In this document: positions 48,317 through 57,084 of the stretch, piece by piece
How the letters are laid out: every line of letters begins with the position of its first letter
How positions within the stretch are numbered: position 1 is the stretch's first letter
From: Rhizobium phaseoli
Lineage (GTDB): Bacteria; Pseudomonadota; Alphaproteobacteria; Rhizobiales; Rhizobiaceae
Assembly: GCF_003985125.1 (NCBI RefSeq)
Contig: NZ_ML133575.1
Coordinates: forward strand, 1 to 64,000
DNA length: 64,000 nt
Reading direction: 5' to 3'
Made by a program: the position numbers and the translations under genes
The notes under the pieces: generated by a model
What the model was told of the DNA's origin: nothing
The model's database searches: none
What the model saw: only the letters and a program-made list of their open reading frames with translations

Positions 48317-49156
48317 TCAGCTCGCCTTCCTACGTTCCGCCGCCGGCTGCGAGACGCTGCGATGCTCTTCCGGGTAGCTCAGAATTCTTTCGCGGCGGCG
48401 GAAGCGGTAGCGCAGGACATGGAAAAGGAAGACCGGAATGCCGACGATGTAGCGCCGCCAAAGGCGCGCGGGCTCCTGTATCAGCCGATAGGCCCATTCG
48501 AGACGCATCATCCGCACCGTCTTCGGCGCTCGCGGAACGGCGCCGGAGACGAAGTCGAAGAGCGCGCCTACCGTCAGCACCAGACGCGCATGGTCGGCGC
48601 GGATGTTGTCGTGGACCCATTTCTCCTGCAGCGGCGTTCCCATGCCGACGATCAGAATGTCGAGCTTCTGGCGCTCGATCTCCTCGGTGACATCGGAGGA
48701 GTCGACCTTGTCGAAAAAGCCGTCGGAAATGACGACAAATTCATGCCAGGGTGTGTGCTTGCGGAAATTATCCGCCGCCGCCTCGACGACCGCGCGGGTG
48801 CCGCCGATCAGGCCGATGCGGCGCGGAGCCTCCATGAAGGTGAGGAAGGCCGGCACGAAATCGGTACCGTTCAGGTTGGCGGGAAACGGCGAGCCGTGGG
48901 CGATCTGCGATGCGATATTGAGGCCGATGCCATCCGGCAGCACCAGATTGTGCGACATGATCCGGTAATAATCATCGTCGCGCAACGCGGTCAGCATATT
49001 ATGGGCGTTGACGAAGCAAACCACGGTCTGGCCGACGGGAATGGAGGCCAGCTCGTTGATAAAAACGAGTGCATCGTCCCAGCCGAGATCGCAGACCGGC
49101 AGATCGAAGATCGTCCGCCGCGACGCAAGCACCGCGAAGTTTGCAATCAAATTCAT
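48317..49156 (-). CDS. WecG/TagA/CpsF-family glycosyltransferase
   Basis: A 279-residue enzyme of glycosyltransferase family 26. The family motifs CFVNAHNMLTALRDDDY, LPDGIGLNIAS, RIGLIGGTRAVVE and VGMGTPLQEKWV are all seen. The C-terminus has a hydrophobic and basic tail (IVGIPVFLFHVLRYRFRRRER) that would hold it to the inner membrane. Members add a sugar, often N-acetylmannosamine or its uronate, to lipid-linked intermediates. The start at 49156 is set by AGGAGG; the open frame upstream to 49279 is not needed. With the Wzz-like gene it probably serves one exported polysaccharide; which one is unknown. Confidence 0.87.
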   Translation of the reverse strand: MNLIANFAVLASRRTIFDLPVCDLGWDDALVFINELASIPVGQTVVCFVNAHNMLTALRDDDYYRIMSHNLVLPDGIGLNIASQIAHGSPFPANLNGTDFVPAFLTFMEAPRRIGLIGGTRAVVEAAADNFRKHTPWHEFVVISDGFFDKVDSSDVTEEIERQKLDILIVGMGTPLQEKWVHDNIRADHARLVLTVGALFDFVSGAVPRAPKTVRMMRLEWAYRLIQEPARLWRRYIVGIPVFLFHVLRYRFRRRERILSYPEEHRSVSQPAAERRKAS

Positions 49157-49405
49157 TCCTACCTCCTGCCGAGGGTGCGTCATGCGCCCGACATCCCGGA
49201 AACCAAGCCCATATTTTTCCGCACCCGGAGGTCTCGAAAGGACCGGTCGCGTCACGCATGGCAGCGTCGCCCCGCTCACGGAATACGGCGCATGCCAAGC
49301 TGTGAGACCTGATATAACAGGAGGCTTTCAAACAACCCTTAGGAAAATTCCTTGGATTTTGATGCTCGCATAAGTGGTTTATTAACCACATCAAGCCCAA
49401 CGACA

Positions 49406-49428
49406 AACGGCGCCCGAAAGGCGCCGTT
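49406..49428 (-). terminator. Terminator at the end of the flagellar block
   Basis: Perfect 9-bp stem AACGGCGCC / GGCGCCGTT with a 5-base loop, followed on the minus strand by TTTGTC. It is 28 bases after the stop of the last flagellar-cluster gene and marks the boundary with the polysaccharide genes. Confidence 0.8.
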
Positions 49429-49455
49429 CATGCATCGGATCTGGAATACGTTATT

Positions 49456-49995
49456 TCAGTGGGCGGCCGGGGCCGGCGCGCCATCAGCCGCGGCGCCCTC
49501 AATGATCTTGACCGGAGCGCCGAGCTTTTTCGGCTCACCGGCCGCGTTCTGCTTGACCTCTTCCTTGGAGAGATAATCGAGCTGCTCCAGCATCACTTCG
49601 GCGACATATTCGCCGCCGAGCCGCTCGTTCATGCCCTTCTTGATCTCCTCGCGGAAGGCCTTGGCGTCAAAGGACTTGATGTGCGCGAGATCGACCATCT
49701 TGTTGCCGACGAGCAGGCTGAAAAGCTCGTCCGTCGTCATCTCGGTCAGCGGCAAGGTCACGCCCTTCAGCATGTCCTTGTTCATCATGAAGGAAATGCG
49801 GCCGAGGAAATAACCGGTGATCGCACCGTCGCCGATGACCGGCACCGTGATCGTTTCACCCTTCACCAGTTCGAGCGCGCTCTGTTTGGAATCCGTTGCC
49901 GCAGGTGCTGGCGCCGTCGCCATGTACACCGAAAAGTAGACCGAGGCCAAGGTGATGGCGCAAACCCAGACACCGGTGAGGACCAGCTTGACCAT
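49456..49995 (-). CDS. Single-pass membrane protein of the flagellar cluster, FliL-like topology
   Basis: 179 residues: one membrane segment at the N-terminus (about 4-26, VLTGVWVCAITLASVYFSV), then a periplasmic part with a mixed alpha/beta pattern (ETITVPVIGDGAITGYFLGR and EEIKKGMNERLGGEYVAEVM) and an Ala/Pro-rich tail. The topology and the EVMLEQLDYLSKEEV end recall FliL, but I cannot show homology. Its ATG shares a base with the TGA of the upstream gene, so the two are translationally coupled. It is the last gene of the flagellar block here and is followed by a terminator. Function not known. Confidence 0.8.
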   Translation of the reverse strand: MVKLVLTGVWVCAITLASVYFSVYMATAPAPAATDSKQSALELVKGETITVPVIGDGAITGYFLGRISFMMNKDMLKGVTLPLTEMTTDELFSLLVGNKMVDLAHIKSFDAKAFREEIKKGMNERLGGEYVAEVMLEQLDYLSKEEVKQNAAGEPKKLGAPVKIIEGAAADGAPAPAAH

Positions 49996-50360
49996 CAGTT
50001 CCCACGCACGGCGAATTGTTCCTGGGAATAGGTGCCGTCAGCGTCAGCGTCCTGAACGGCATTCTTCAGGAGGTCGGCGACAGCGCGAACCGCTTCGAGG
50101 TGCGCTTCGACGCGCCGGGCGTTGAGAACCAGCTTCTTCTTCAGGCCGTGCAGCTGATCGAGATGGGCGGCGGCAAGCTCGGCCGGATCGGTGTCGCGGA
50201 AAAGCATCGACAGCTCATAGAGGCAGCGGCTCTTGTGCGCATTGGAGACCTTGAGATCGAACTGCGGATCGTTGCCGATCCGAGTATTCTCATTGTCGAT
50301 GATCATTTCGAGGCGTCCGAGAACGGATTTGATCCTGTATTCGTTCGAAATTATTTCCAT
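49995..50360 (-). CDS. Small helical flagellar-cluster protein, possibly FlgN-like chaperone
   Basis: A 121-residue, mostly helical soluble protein (IKSVLGRLEMIIDNENTRIG, LDQLHGLKKKLVLNARRVEA). Size, helicity and place near flgK/flgL genes would suit an export chaperone of FlgN type, but no motif proves it. The ATG at 50360 has GAGGG before it; the open frame upstream to 50429 is made from the RIME repeat and should not be included. The stop overlaps the start of the following gene by one base. Confidence 0.75.
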   Translation of the reverse strand: MEIISNEYRIKSVLGRLEMIIDNENTRIGNDPQFDLKVSNAHKSRCLYELSMLFRDTDPAELAAAHLDQLHGLKKKLVLNARRVEAHLEAVRAVADLLKNAVQDADADGTYSQEQFAVRGN

Positions 50361-50383
50361 TGTACCCTCGATTATGCGTCGCT

Positions 50384-50497
50384 TAGAGCATGATGCCGAA
50401 AAGTGTGCGCGGTTTTCGGACGACATCATGCTCTAACTATTTAATTTAGAACAGGATTCAGATTTCAGGCCAACGGGCCTAAAATCATCCTGTTCTA
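50384..50497. repeat. Two-module RIME-type mosaic repeat
   Basis: Module 1 is 50384-50435 (arms TAGAGCATGATG / CATCATGCTCTA with inner CCGAAAA / TTTTCGG). Module 2 is 50447-50497 (arms TAGAACAGGAT / ATCCTGTTCTA with inner AGGCC / GGCCT). An 11-base AT-rich spacer joins them. Module 1 alone occurs at 15511 and a hybrid of both at 20083. The right arm of module 2 overlaps the last codons and stop of the FlgJ-like gene. In the flagellar transcript it would fold into two hairpins. Confidence 0.8.
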
Positions 50498-51048
50498 TCG
50501 GCCTTGGCGTCCGCCGTCGGCGTGCCAAAGGTCTTGCGCTGGAAGTCGTCGATCATGCTGAGAGCGGTGTTGCGGTCACGATCATCGGTCGAGGCATTGA
50601 CGATCTTGCCTTCCTGCCGGCGCAGCTGCTCGCTGTACATCTGCTTGGCAATGCCGATGCCGTCGCCCTTAGCCATGGTGTTGCCGAGCTGCTCGGCCAT
50701 CATGCCCTTCCAGATATCGCCGGTCGCGCCCTTGCCGTAGACGTCTTCACTTTCGCTCGGCAGCATCGACTTGACGAAGTTCTGCAGAACCATGGCCTCG
50801 AACTTCCGGTAGCTTTCCGGAACCTCCTCGGCCTTGGTGCGGTTCTGGATGTTGGAAAGGCCGCTTTTCTGGCCGACATGATCGAGAACGTCGACCGTAT
50901 TGGAGAAGCCCTTGCCGTTCTCGGCGAGGCTCGTTGCGGCAAAGGCCGCACGATTTGCCTTCAACTTTTCCTGGGCTACCTGAACCTCCATGGGGTCGGC
51001 AGCTTTGACCACGTCCAGGACCAGATCACTGGGGGGCGAAATAGCCAC
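50485..51048 (-). CDS. FlgJ-like rod-binding protein without muramidase domain
   Basis: A 187-residue protein. The central part (FEAMVLQNFVKSMLPSESED, GDIWKGMMAEQLGNTMAKGD) matches the rod-binding domain of FlgJ, which helps rod assembly in the periplasm. The C-terminal peptidoglycan hydrolase found in enterobacterial FlgJ is absent; a separate transglycosylase-like gene lies at 60975 in the same cluster. The last four residues and stop codon (DRTG-stop) are encoded by the arm of a RIME repeat. No signal peptide is evident, in keeping with flagellar export. It lies 31 bases after the FliJ-like gene. Confidence 0.82.
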   Translation of the reverse strand: MAISPPSDLVLDVVKAADPMEVQVAQEKLKANRAAFAATSLAENGKGFSNTVDVLDHVGQKSGLSNIQNRTKAEEVPESYRKFEAMVLQNFVKSMLPSESEDVYGKGATGDIWKGMMAEQLGNTMAKGDGIGIAKQMYSEQLRRQEGKIVNASTDDRDRNTALSMIDDFQRKTFGTPTADAKADRTG

Positions 51049-51079
51049 GTTACAATCCTCTAATTTAAGATCGTAACGA

Positions 51080-51493
51080 TTATGGTTTTTGAAGCTTGCT
51101 GGAGGCTGGTGTTGCGAATTGCTGATCGATTACATCGTAGACGGCATTGTCGTCGGCCTCGCGGCGCTCGGCATCGAGGGCTTCTTTCATGCCCTCTTCC
51201 AGCCGATCGGCCTTGGCGCGCTCGCGCGTCAGCCGCATCTCGTGGATCTGCTGCATGCCGGTGAGCTGCTGATCCTTGATCGTCAACCTGCCGAACCGGT
51301 CGGCATAATTCTGCGAGAAGGCGTGGTGGACCGGATCCATCGAACCGAGAGCGACGATAACGTCGTCCATCGCCGCATTGACCTCGATGCGCTGACGGCT
51401 GGTTTCGGCCAGGTCGTTCTCGGCCATCCTCTCGATATGCCGCTGCACCGACAGCAGACGCTTGAGTTTTTGGGAGCGGCTCTTCTCGATCAT
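51080..51493 (-). CDS. FliJ-like coiled-coil protein of the flagellar cluster
   Basis: A 137-residue charged, helical protein with an antiparallel coiled-coil pattern (QKLKRLLSVQRHIERMAEND and MRLTRERAKADRLEEGMKEA). Size, basic N-terminus and heptads resemble FliJ, the export-gate component that links the ATPase and FlhA. The direct overlap with fliR (shared ATGA) and nearby flhA support an export role. Sequence identity with known FliJ cannot be judged here, so this is inference. Confidence 0.75.
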   Translation of the reverse strand: MIEKSRSQKLKRLLSVQRHIERMAENDLAETSRQRIEVNAAMDDVIVALGSMDPVHHAFSQNYADRFGRLTIKDQQLTGMQQIHEMRLTRERAKADRLEEGMKEALDAERREADDNAVYDVIDQQFATPASSKLQKP

Positions 51494-52254
51494 ATCAGCC
51501 TCATCGGCCCGATATAGATCGAACCGAAGGCCTGGCCGAACTGGCTGACCAGCGCCGCGACCGAGACATAAAACAGGAAGAGCCCGCCCATCAGCAGATA
51601 GGGTGTGGAAATGAAATAGACCGGAATCTGCGGCGCCAGCTTGTTGATGAAGCCGATCGAGACGTTGAAGATCATGCCGTAGATCAGAAAGGGGCTCGAC
51701 AGCCGCAGCATGATATAGGTGGTCTGCTCCAGCGTGTCGGTAAAGGAGATCAGCGTCGCGCGCATCTGCGTCACCCCGCCGAAGGGCATGGTCGTGTAAG
51801 AATCGACCAGCGCGCGGAAGACGATGTGATGGAAATCCATGATGAACAGAATCATGATGCCGGCAAAGGTGATGAAGCCGGAAAGGCTGGTTTCCGGCGC
51901 GTCTTCGATGACGTCGGCCGAGCCCGGCTGGGTATAACCGACCATCATGGCGATGATCGTCGCGGCGAACTGCATGCCGAGCGTATAGATTCTGGCCAGC
52001 ATGCCGTACATCAGGCCGACCAGCGATTCGCTGAAAATCAGGCCGATATAAGTTCCGGCTCCCGTGTGGACAGCCGGATAGACCGTGTCCCAGAGCAGCG
52101 GCATGAGTGCGATCGACAGCGCACCGGCGATGAAGACGCGCAGCTGCTCGGGCACGCGCGCCGAGGAAAAACCCGGAAGAGCCAGCACGCAGCCGCCAAT
52201 CCGGCAGAAGACCAGAAACAGCGCGAGAACGGTCCCTTGCGGGTCTGTTATCAT
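51490..52254 (-). CDS. fliR: Flagellar export gate protein FliR
   Basis: A 254-residue protein with five or six membrane segments (LALFLVFCRIGGCVLALPGF at the start, MGGLFLFYVSVAALVSQFGQ at the end). Length and pattern are those of FliR, which with FliP and FliQ forms the type III export pore in the flagellar base. It overlaps the flhA stop and the next start by 4 bases each, so the three genes are coupled. No irregularity is seen. Confidence 0.93.
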   Translation of the reverse strand: MITDPQGTVLALFLVFCRIGGCVLALPGFSSARVPEQLRVFIAGALSIALMPLLWDTVYPAVHTGAGTYIGLIFSESLVGLMYGMLARIYTLGMQFAATIIAMMVGYTQPGSADVIEDAPETSLSGFITFAGIMILFIMDFHHIVFRALVDSYTTMPFGGVTQMRATLISFTDTLEQTTYIMLRLSSPFLIYGMIFNVSIGFINKLAPQIPVYFISTPYLLMGGLFLFYVSVAALVSQFGQAFGSIYIGPMRLI

Positions 52255-54338
52255 GAAATCGAGCCCAAAATCTTTATCTCGATGCCCTTGGCCAGTTCGA
52301 CATGCGACAGGACCGGCAGCGTGGCGAACAGCCGTTCGATGATCATGCGCACATAGGAGCGTGTTTCCGGCGACGTGACAAGGGCGAATGGCAGGCCGCG
52401 ATCCATGAACTCACGGATAACTTTGCTCGCCTGCTCGCTGAACTCCTCCAGGCTTCTGGGATCGATGTCGAACTCGATCACCTCGCCCTTGGCATCGCGC
52501 TTCAGCGCCTGGTGGAAGGCGAGATCCCACTTGCTGCCCAATCTCAGTACACGCAGCACGCCGTTGTCGGCAAGATCGCCGCAGAGCTGCTGGGCCATGC
52601 GGATGCGGACGTGTTCGACGATCTGCTCGGTCTTCCTGACATGCGGGGCAAGCTCGGCCACCGCCTCGAGAATGAGGTGCAGGTTGCGGATCGACACGCG
52701 CTCGGCAAGCAGGAGCTTGAGCACCGCCTGCAGGCCGGAATAGGACATGTGCGACGTGCAAATTTCGTCGGCGAGCTTCTTGTATTCCGGGTCGAGGCGA
52801 TCGATCAGCACCTTGACGTCCTTGTAGGACAGAAGCTGCGGCAGGTTGTTGCGAATGACCTCGCTCATGTGGGTCAGCACGACGGAGACGTTGTCGATCG
52901 GCTGGAAACCTTCGCGTTTCAGATCATCGGCGAAGTTTTCGAGAATCGAGACGGCCGGCATGCCGAAAGCGGGCTCGCGGATTTCGTCACCCGGAATGCT
53001 GGGCTTGCGGCCGGCGCCGGTGACGACGAGGACTTCGCCGACGCGCAGCAGGTTGGAGGCGACCGTCGTGCCATGAATGCGGATCTGGTAGGACTTCTCG
53101 GCGATGGCAATATCGTCGGTGACCTTGATTTCCGGGACGACGAAGCCGTATTGCGTGGCGAACTTCTTGCGCATCTTGCCGACGCGGAAGGCCAGTTCCT
53201 GATGGGCGCCGAGCAGGCGCGTCGAGACCATCTTGCCGAGCGCGAGCTCGATTTCGGAGGTGCGGAGCACCGACTTGACCGAATCCTTCTCCAACTCCTT
53301 GCTCTGGACGACCTTCTTTTCCTCCTGTTCGCGGCGCAGCTTGTTTTCGGCCTCGACCTGACGCGGAATGAACCAGGCGGCGAAGGCGAGAAGACTGCCG
53401 AGGATCACGAAGGGGACGAACGGCAGGCCCGGCATCAGCGCCAGGACGAACATCAGCACCGCCGAAACCGAGAGCGCGCGGGGGTAACCGCTCAACTGGT
53501 TGACGACCGCCTGGTCGGTGGAGCCGGTGGTGCCGCCGCGCGAGACGAGGAGGCCGGCGGCGAGCGAGACGATGAGAGCCGGCATCTGCGAGACGAGGCC
53601 GTCGCCGACGGAGAGCTTGACGAAGACGTCGGCTGCTTCGCCGATCGGCATGCCGTGGCGGAAATAACCGATGATGATGCCGCCGAAGACGTTGATGGCG
53701 GTAATGATCAGGCCGGCGACGGCATCGCCGCGCACGAATTTCGAGGCACCGTCCATCGCACCGAAGAAGGAGCTTTCCTCCTCGAGCTCCCTGCGCCGGC
53801 GCTGGGCTTCCTTCTCATCGATGATGCCGGCCGAAAGATCGGCATCGATCGACATCTGCTTGCCGGGGATGGCATCCAGGGTGAAACGGGCGCCGACTTC
53901 GGCGATACGCGTCGCACCTTTGGTGATGACGATGAAGTTGATGGTGATAAGGATCAGGAAGACGATCAGACCGATGACGAAGTCGCCGGACATCACCAGG
54001 CTTGCGAAGCCGGCAATGACGCCGCCGGCTGCGTCATGGCCCTCATTGCCGTGGGACAGGATGACGCGGGTGGTGGCGATGTTCAGCGCCAGCCGGGTCA
54101 TCGTCGCGATCAGCAGGATGGTCGGAAAGGACGAGAAATCGAGCGGCTTCTGGATCCACAGCGCGACCATCAGGATCAGCACCGAAAAGGCGATCGAGAA
54201 TGCCAGTCCCATATCGATCAGGAACGGCGGAATCGGCAGGAAGAGAATGCAGATGATGCCGACAATGCCGAGAGCAAAACCGACATCGCGCAGGCTCGGG
54301 GCGACTTTCGGAAGGGGGAGTGCAGGTGGTTGCGCCAT
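52251..54338 (-). CDS. flhA: Flagellar export protein FlhA
   Basis: A 695-residue protein. Eight membrane segments lie in the first 330 residues, with the FHIPEP-family loop region (GATRIAEVGARFTLDAIPGK, IDADLSAGIIDEKEAQRRRR) well conserved. The remaining half is the cytoplasmic nonameric-ring domain (LRREGFQPIDNVSVVLTHMS, SYSGLQAVLKLLLAERVSIR) that receives substrate-chaperone complexes. Normal length. Preceded by fliQ with a 90-base gap and overlapping fliR. Confidence 0.96.
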   Translation of the reverse strand: MAQPPALPLPKVAPSLRDVGFALGIVGIICILFLPIPPFLIDMGLAFSIAFSVLILMVALWIQKPLDFSSFPTILLIATMTRLALNIATTRVILSHGNEGHDAAGGVIAGFASLVMSGDFVIGLIVFLILITINFIVITKGATRIAEVGARFTLDAIPGKQMSIDADLSAGIIDEKEAQRRRRELEEESSFFGAMDGASKFVRGDAVAGLIITAINVFGGIIIGYFRHGMPIGEAADVFVKLSVGDGLVSQMPALIVSLAAGLLVSRGGTTGSTDQAVVNQLSGYPRALSVSAVLMFVLALMPGLPFVPFVILGSLLAFAAWFIPRQVEAENKLRREQEEKKVVQSKELEKDSVKSVLRTSEIELALGKMVSTRLLGAHQELAFRVGKMRKKFATQYGFVVPEIKVTDDIAIAEKSYQIRIHGTTVASNLLRVGEVLVVTGAGRKPSIPGDEIREPAFGMPAVSILENFADDLKREGFQPIDNVSVVLTHMSEVIRNNLPQLLSYKDVKVLIDRLDPEYKKLADEICTSHMSYSGLQAVLKLLLAERVSIRNLHLILEAVAELAPHVRKTEQIVEHVRIRMAQQLCGDLADNGVLRVLRLGSKWDLAFHQALKRDAKGEVIEFDIDPRSLEEFSEQASKVIREFMDRGLPFALVTSPETRSYVRMIIERLFATLPVLSHVELAKGIEIKILGSIS

Positions 54339-54428
54339 AACGATTCCGTCTCTTCATGAGAGGAGGCGGAAACGAGGTCCGCCCAATTCGGATCGAGAGT
54401 TAAATGGCGAAGCTTGCGCGAAGGTGGC

Positions 54429-54695
54429 TCAGAAGCCGGATTGAATGCGCGAGAAGACCAGATTGGTGAAAATCGAGATCTGTGAGCCGATGAAAGGCGC
54501 GGTGACGCCGACGGTGATGAGCACGGCGAGGATCTTCGGCACGAAGGTCAGCGTCGCTTCCTGCACCTGGGTCAATGCCTGGATCAGGGCGATGACGAGA
54601 CCCACCACCATCGCAGCGATCACGGCAGGACCGGCAGCAATCAGGACCGTCCAGATCGCGGCCTGGAACAGATCCAATGCATCAGCTTCATTCAT
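54429..54695 (-). CDS. fliQ: Flagellar export gate protein FliQ
   Basis: An 88-residue protein with two membrane segments (about 14-36 and 50-75), the usual FliQ size; the stretch ALIQALTQVQEATLTFVPKI is the family signature. It forms part of the FliPQR export channel. It follows flgD by 89 bases and comes before flhA, an order typical of Rhizobiales. fliP is not in this part of the cluster. Confidence 0.93.
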   Translation of the reverse strand: MNEADALDLFQAAIWTVLIAAGPAVIAAMVVGLVIALIQALTQVQEATLTFVPKILAVLITVGVTAPFIGSQISIFTNLVFSRIQSGF

Positions 54696-54784
54696 CTGAA
54701 GGCAACCTCATATCGCCTCGAAGCAGCCCGCGACAGCCGGGCTGCGATTGATCGGCATAATCAGGCGCCTCGGCGCCTTTTGCA

Positions 54785-55210
54785 TCAGGAGCTGCTGCTC
54801 GGCGCCTCGTCGGCAACAGTGATTCCCGCCTGCACGAGTATCTTACCGCCATCCGTCGTCGTCGCAATAATGCCGTCGGAATAAACCTTGACGGAATCGA
54901 TGACGCCTTTGACGGTGCCGTCAGCGCTTTCCATGTACTTCCCGACATAGCTGCTGGCCTGGGTGAGGCTCGAGCTTGCCAGAAGCGTGTCCAGCTTGGT
55001 GTTGGTCTGGATCGTCTGCTCGACCTGCGAGAAAGTGGCAAGCTGAGCGACCTGCTCGCTGGCATCCATCGGATCGGTCGGGTCCTGGTTCTTCATCTGC
55101 GCGATGAGCAGCTGAAGGAAGTTGTCGTAGTTCAGCGTCGCCTTTTGGGTCGAGCTCGAGGTGCTCGCCGAGGTCGAGCTCGTCACCTTTGACGTTGCAT
55201 CTACCGCCAT
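54785..55210 (-). CDS. flgD: Hook assembly scaffold FlgD (short form)
   Basis: A 141-residue protein. NYDNFLQLLIAQMKNQDPTD followed by MDASEQVAQLATFSQVEQTI is the unmistakable FlgD N-terminal signature. The C-terminal tudor/Ig-like part of longer FlgD proteins is reduced to a short beta-rich end, as in other rhizobia. It caps the growing hook. The start is within the last bases of flbT (10-base overlap). Confidence 0.92.
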   Translation of the reverse strand: MAVDATSKVTSSTSASTSSSTQKATLNYDNFLQLLIAQMKNQDPTDPMDASEQVAQLATFSQVEQTIQTNTKLDTLLASSSLTQASSYVGKYMESADGTVKGVIDSVKVYSDGIIATTTDGGKILVQAGITVADEAPSSSS

Positions 55211-55650
55211 GGTGCGATCTCCCTGCGAATCTGCTCGACCATCGTCGGCGGCAGCTCGTGATTGTTGAGAATATTGTCTTCGATCGCGTAGAGACCGCGG
55301 ATCGCCTTCAGCGCGTCGAAGGCGCGGCCGGTCGACACGAGCGCGTCGATGCGCTTCAGTTCGGCGAGGATCTCTTCATTCTTGAAGCAGGTGAGGAGCA
55401 TGGTGATCGACTTGCGGAACATCGCCGTCGAGTGGTCCTTGCCCTCGGGATTGATGAGGATCATCTGCGCGATGAAGTAGAGCTGGCGCAGGGGCGTCGT
55501 CGCACCTTCCGGCTGAAGGACGTGATTTTCGAGAAGGAACGTCACATCATTCAGGAATTCCAGCGCGACCTTGCGGTCGACGCGCAGGACGGCGCCGTTG
55601 ATGAAGATTCTTTCTCCGGCTTTCAGAGAAATGCGTAGTGTACTTTTCAT
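55201..55650 (-). CDS. flbT: Flagellin regulator FlbT
   Basis: A 149-residue protein with the family segments ISLKAGERIFINGAVLRVDR and the QLYFIAQMILINPEG region. In Caulobacter FlbT binds flagellin mRNA and blocks its translation until the hook is complete; in other alphaproteobacteria the effect can be positive. It overlaps flaF by 4 bases and flgD by 10, so the three are translationally linked. Confidence 0.92.
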   Translation of the reverse strand: MKSTLRISLKAGERIFINGAVLRVDRKVALEFLNDVTFLLENHVLQPEGATTPLRQLYFIAQMILINPEGKDHSTAMFRKSITMLLTCFKNEEILAELKRIDALVSTGRAFDALKAIRGLYAIEDNILNNHELPPTMVEQIRREIAPWR

Positions 55651-55994
55651 TTAAGTCCATCCCTGATGATGGTGGTGACGTCGATGATGCCCTGGTAGTT
55701 ATTCGACAGACGTTTTCTGATCCTGTCGCATTCCTTCAAAATCCAGATTGCGATCGAGATGAGATTGGCCCTGAGCTGAACATCCAGCTGATTGTCCGGA
55801 TGCTTCAGATCCTCGATGAAGCTGATCCACACCCGACGCGTATAAAACAGGGCTTCAATGGCTTCCCGACCGTATTTGTCCTTGTCGCGCGCCAACGCCA
55901 GCAGTTCTATGGACCGGTCAAGAACCTGCCATTCCCGCTCTTTCGCGTCGGCCACCGAGTCCTGCATGACTTCGGCATATGAGAACTGATACAT
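55647..55994 (-). CDS. flaF: Flagellin synthesis regulator FlaF
   Basis: A 115-residue helical protein (YQFSYAEVMQDSVADAKERE, ALFYTRRVWISFIEDLKHPD). Length and pattern match FlaF, which in alphaproteobacteria is needed for flagellin synthesis or secretion and acts with FlbT. It starts 34 bases after flgL and overlaps flbT. Confidence 0.92.
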   Translation of the reverse strand: MYQFSYAEVMQDSVADAKEREWQVLDRSIELLALARDKDKYGREAIEALFYTRRVWISFIEDLKHPDNQLDVQLRANLISIAIWILKECDRIRKRLSNNYQGIIDVTTIIRDGLK

Positions 55995-56028
55995 TCATGC
56001 ATCCTTCTTTATTGCGCGCCTTTGCTCA

Positions 56029-57081
56029 TCAAAGGTAGTTTACGAGACTCAACTGCTGGATTTTCGAAACGATCGTGTAAGCGGTTTCAAGCTGTGTTTC
56101 CAAAGTCTTGACGAGGGTCGAGGCTTCGTAAGGGTCGACGCCCTGGAGATCGACCAGCTTGTTCTTGATAATGTTCGACTGCGCGTCGAGAGCGTCGTTG
56201 GACTTCTTGACACGCTCCTGGGAGAGGCCAAGCTGGCTTGCCTGCGTCACCAGGCCGCTGGTTGCCTTGGCCGTGTAGCTGATTGCCTGCTTGGAGACGG
56301 TCGTCATTGCATCCGTGCTGAGGTTCTGGCCGAGCAGCGCGGAGGTCATGACCGAGGCGAGCGCAAAATAACGCATGCCTTCGGAATTGGCGTTGGTCGA
56401 GGATTCGATCACTTCCGAGTTGCTGATGCGGCTCGTCATGTTCTGGCTCGATGCCTGCGACCATCCGGTCGCCGCATTGGTCCAATTGGCCTGGCTGAAC
56501 ATCGGCTCGACCGTCGTCGTGATGAAGGTCTCCATTTCGGTGCCGGTGAGATCGCTGACGGCCTTCGGCGGAGCCAGACCAGCGGCGTAGCTGTTCAGCG
56601 CCGTCACGATGGCCGCACTCGTGGCGGTCGTCTTGTCGGTCAGCGGCTGCACGTCGGTATTGATGCCGGAGAACAGATATTCGCCGTTCACCATGGTATT
56701 GGCCGTATCCATCATGGTGGACAGGGCGCTGGTCGCCGACTGGATGGCGACGGTGATGCTGCCCGGATCGTGGCTGCCCTGCAGCGCAGTCAGCTTCGAA
56801 ACGAGGCCATCGCCGACATCCTTCATCTTGGACAGGCCGAGCTGCGAGGATTCCATGCGGGCGCTGACAAGCGAATTGCTTGACTTGATCGAATCGATCC
56901 GGTCGGTCTCGCGGGTGAAGTCGACGCTTCTGGCAGCATTGCCGCCGAGCGAGACACCGATATCCGCATAGACTCCCGTCGTTGCTTCCATCGTCGCCTT
57001 CGTCATCTGGTTCTGCGCCTGACGGATCGTCAAACGCATCGCACTTTGAATGGCGGTACTTGAAATAAATGAGCTCTTCAT
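56029..57081 (-). CDS. flgL: Hook-filament junction protein FlgL
   Basis: A 350-residue flagellin-like protein: N-terminal coiled-coil (AMRLTIRQAQNQMTKATMEA) and C-terminal helix (ASTLVKTLETQLETAYTIVS) with a variable centre, the layout of FlgL. No signal peptide, as expected for flagellar export. It forms the junction to the filament with FlgK, whose gene ends 3 bases upstream. Confidence 0.92.
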   Translation of the reverse strand: MKSSFISSTAIQSAMRLTIRQAQNQMTKATMEATTGVYADIGVSLGGNAARSVDFTRETDRIDSIKSSNSLVSARMESSQLGLSKMKDVGDGLVSKLTALQGSHDPGSITVAIQSATSALSTMMDTANTMVNGEYLFSGINTDVQPLTDKTTATSAAIVTALNSYAAGLAPPKAVSDLTGTEMETFITTTVEPMFSQANWTNAATGWSQASSQNMTSRISNSEVIESSTNANSEGMRYFALASVMTSALLGQNLSTDAMTTVSKQAISYTAKATSGLVTQASQLGLSQERVKKSNDALDAQSNIIKNKLVDLQGVDPYEASTLVKTLETQLETAYTIVSKIQQLSLVNYL

Positions 57082-57084
57082 GGC

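Noticed and set aside
50361..50429. An N-terminal extension of the FlgN-like protein
   Set aside because: The added residues come from translation of the RIME repeat; a similar peptide appears in a spurious frame at the repeat near 20083.
52302..54359. A 685-codon frame antisense to flhA
   Set aside because: The sense strand is clearly FlhA; the antisense frame follows from GC-rich third codon positions.
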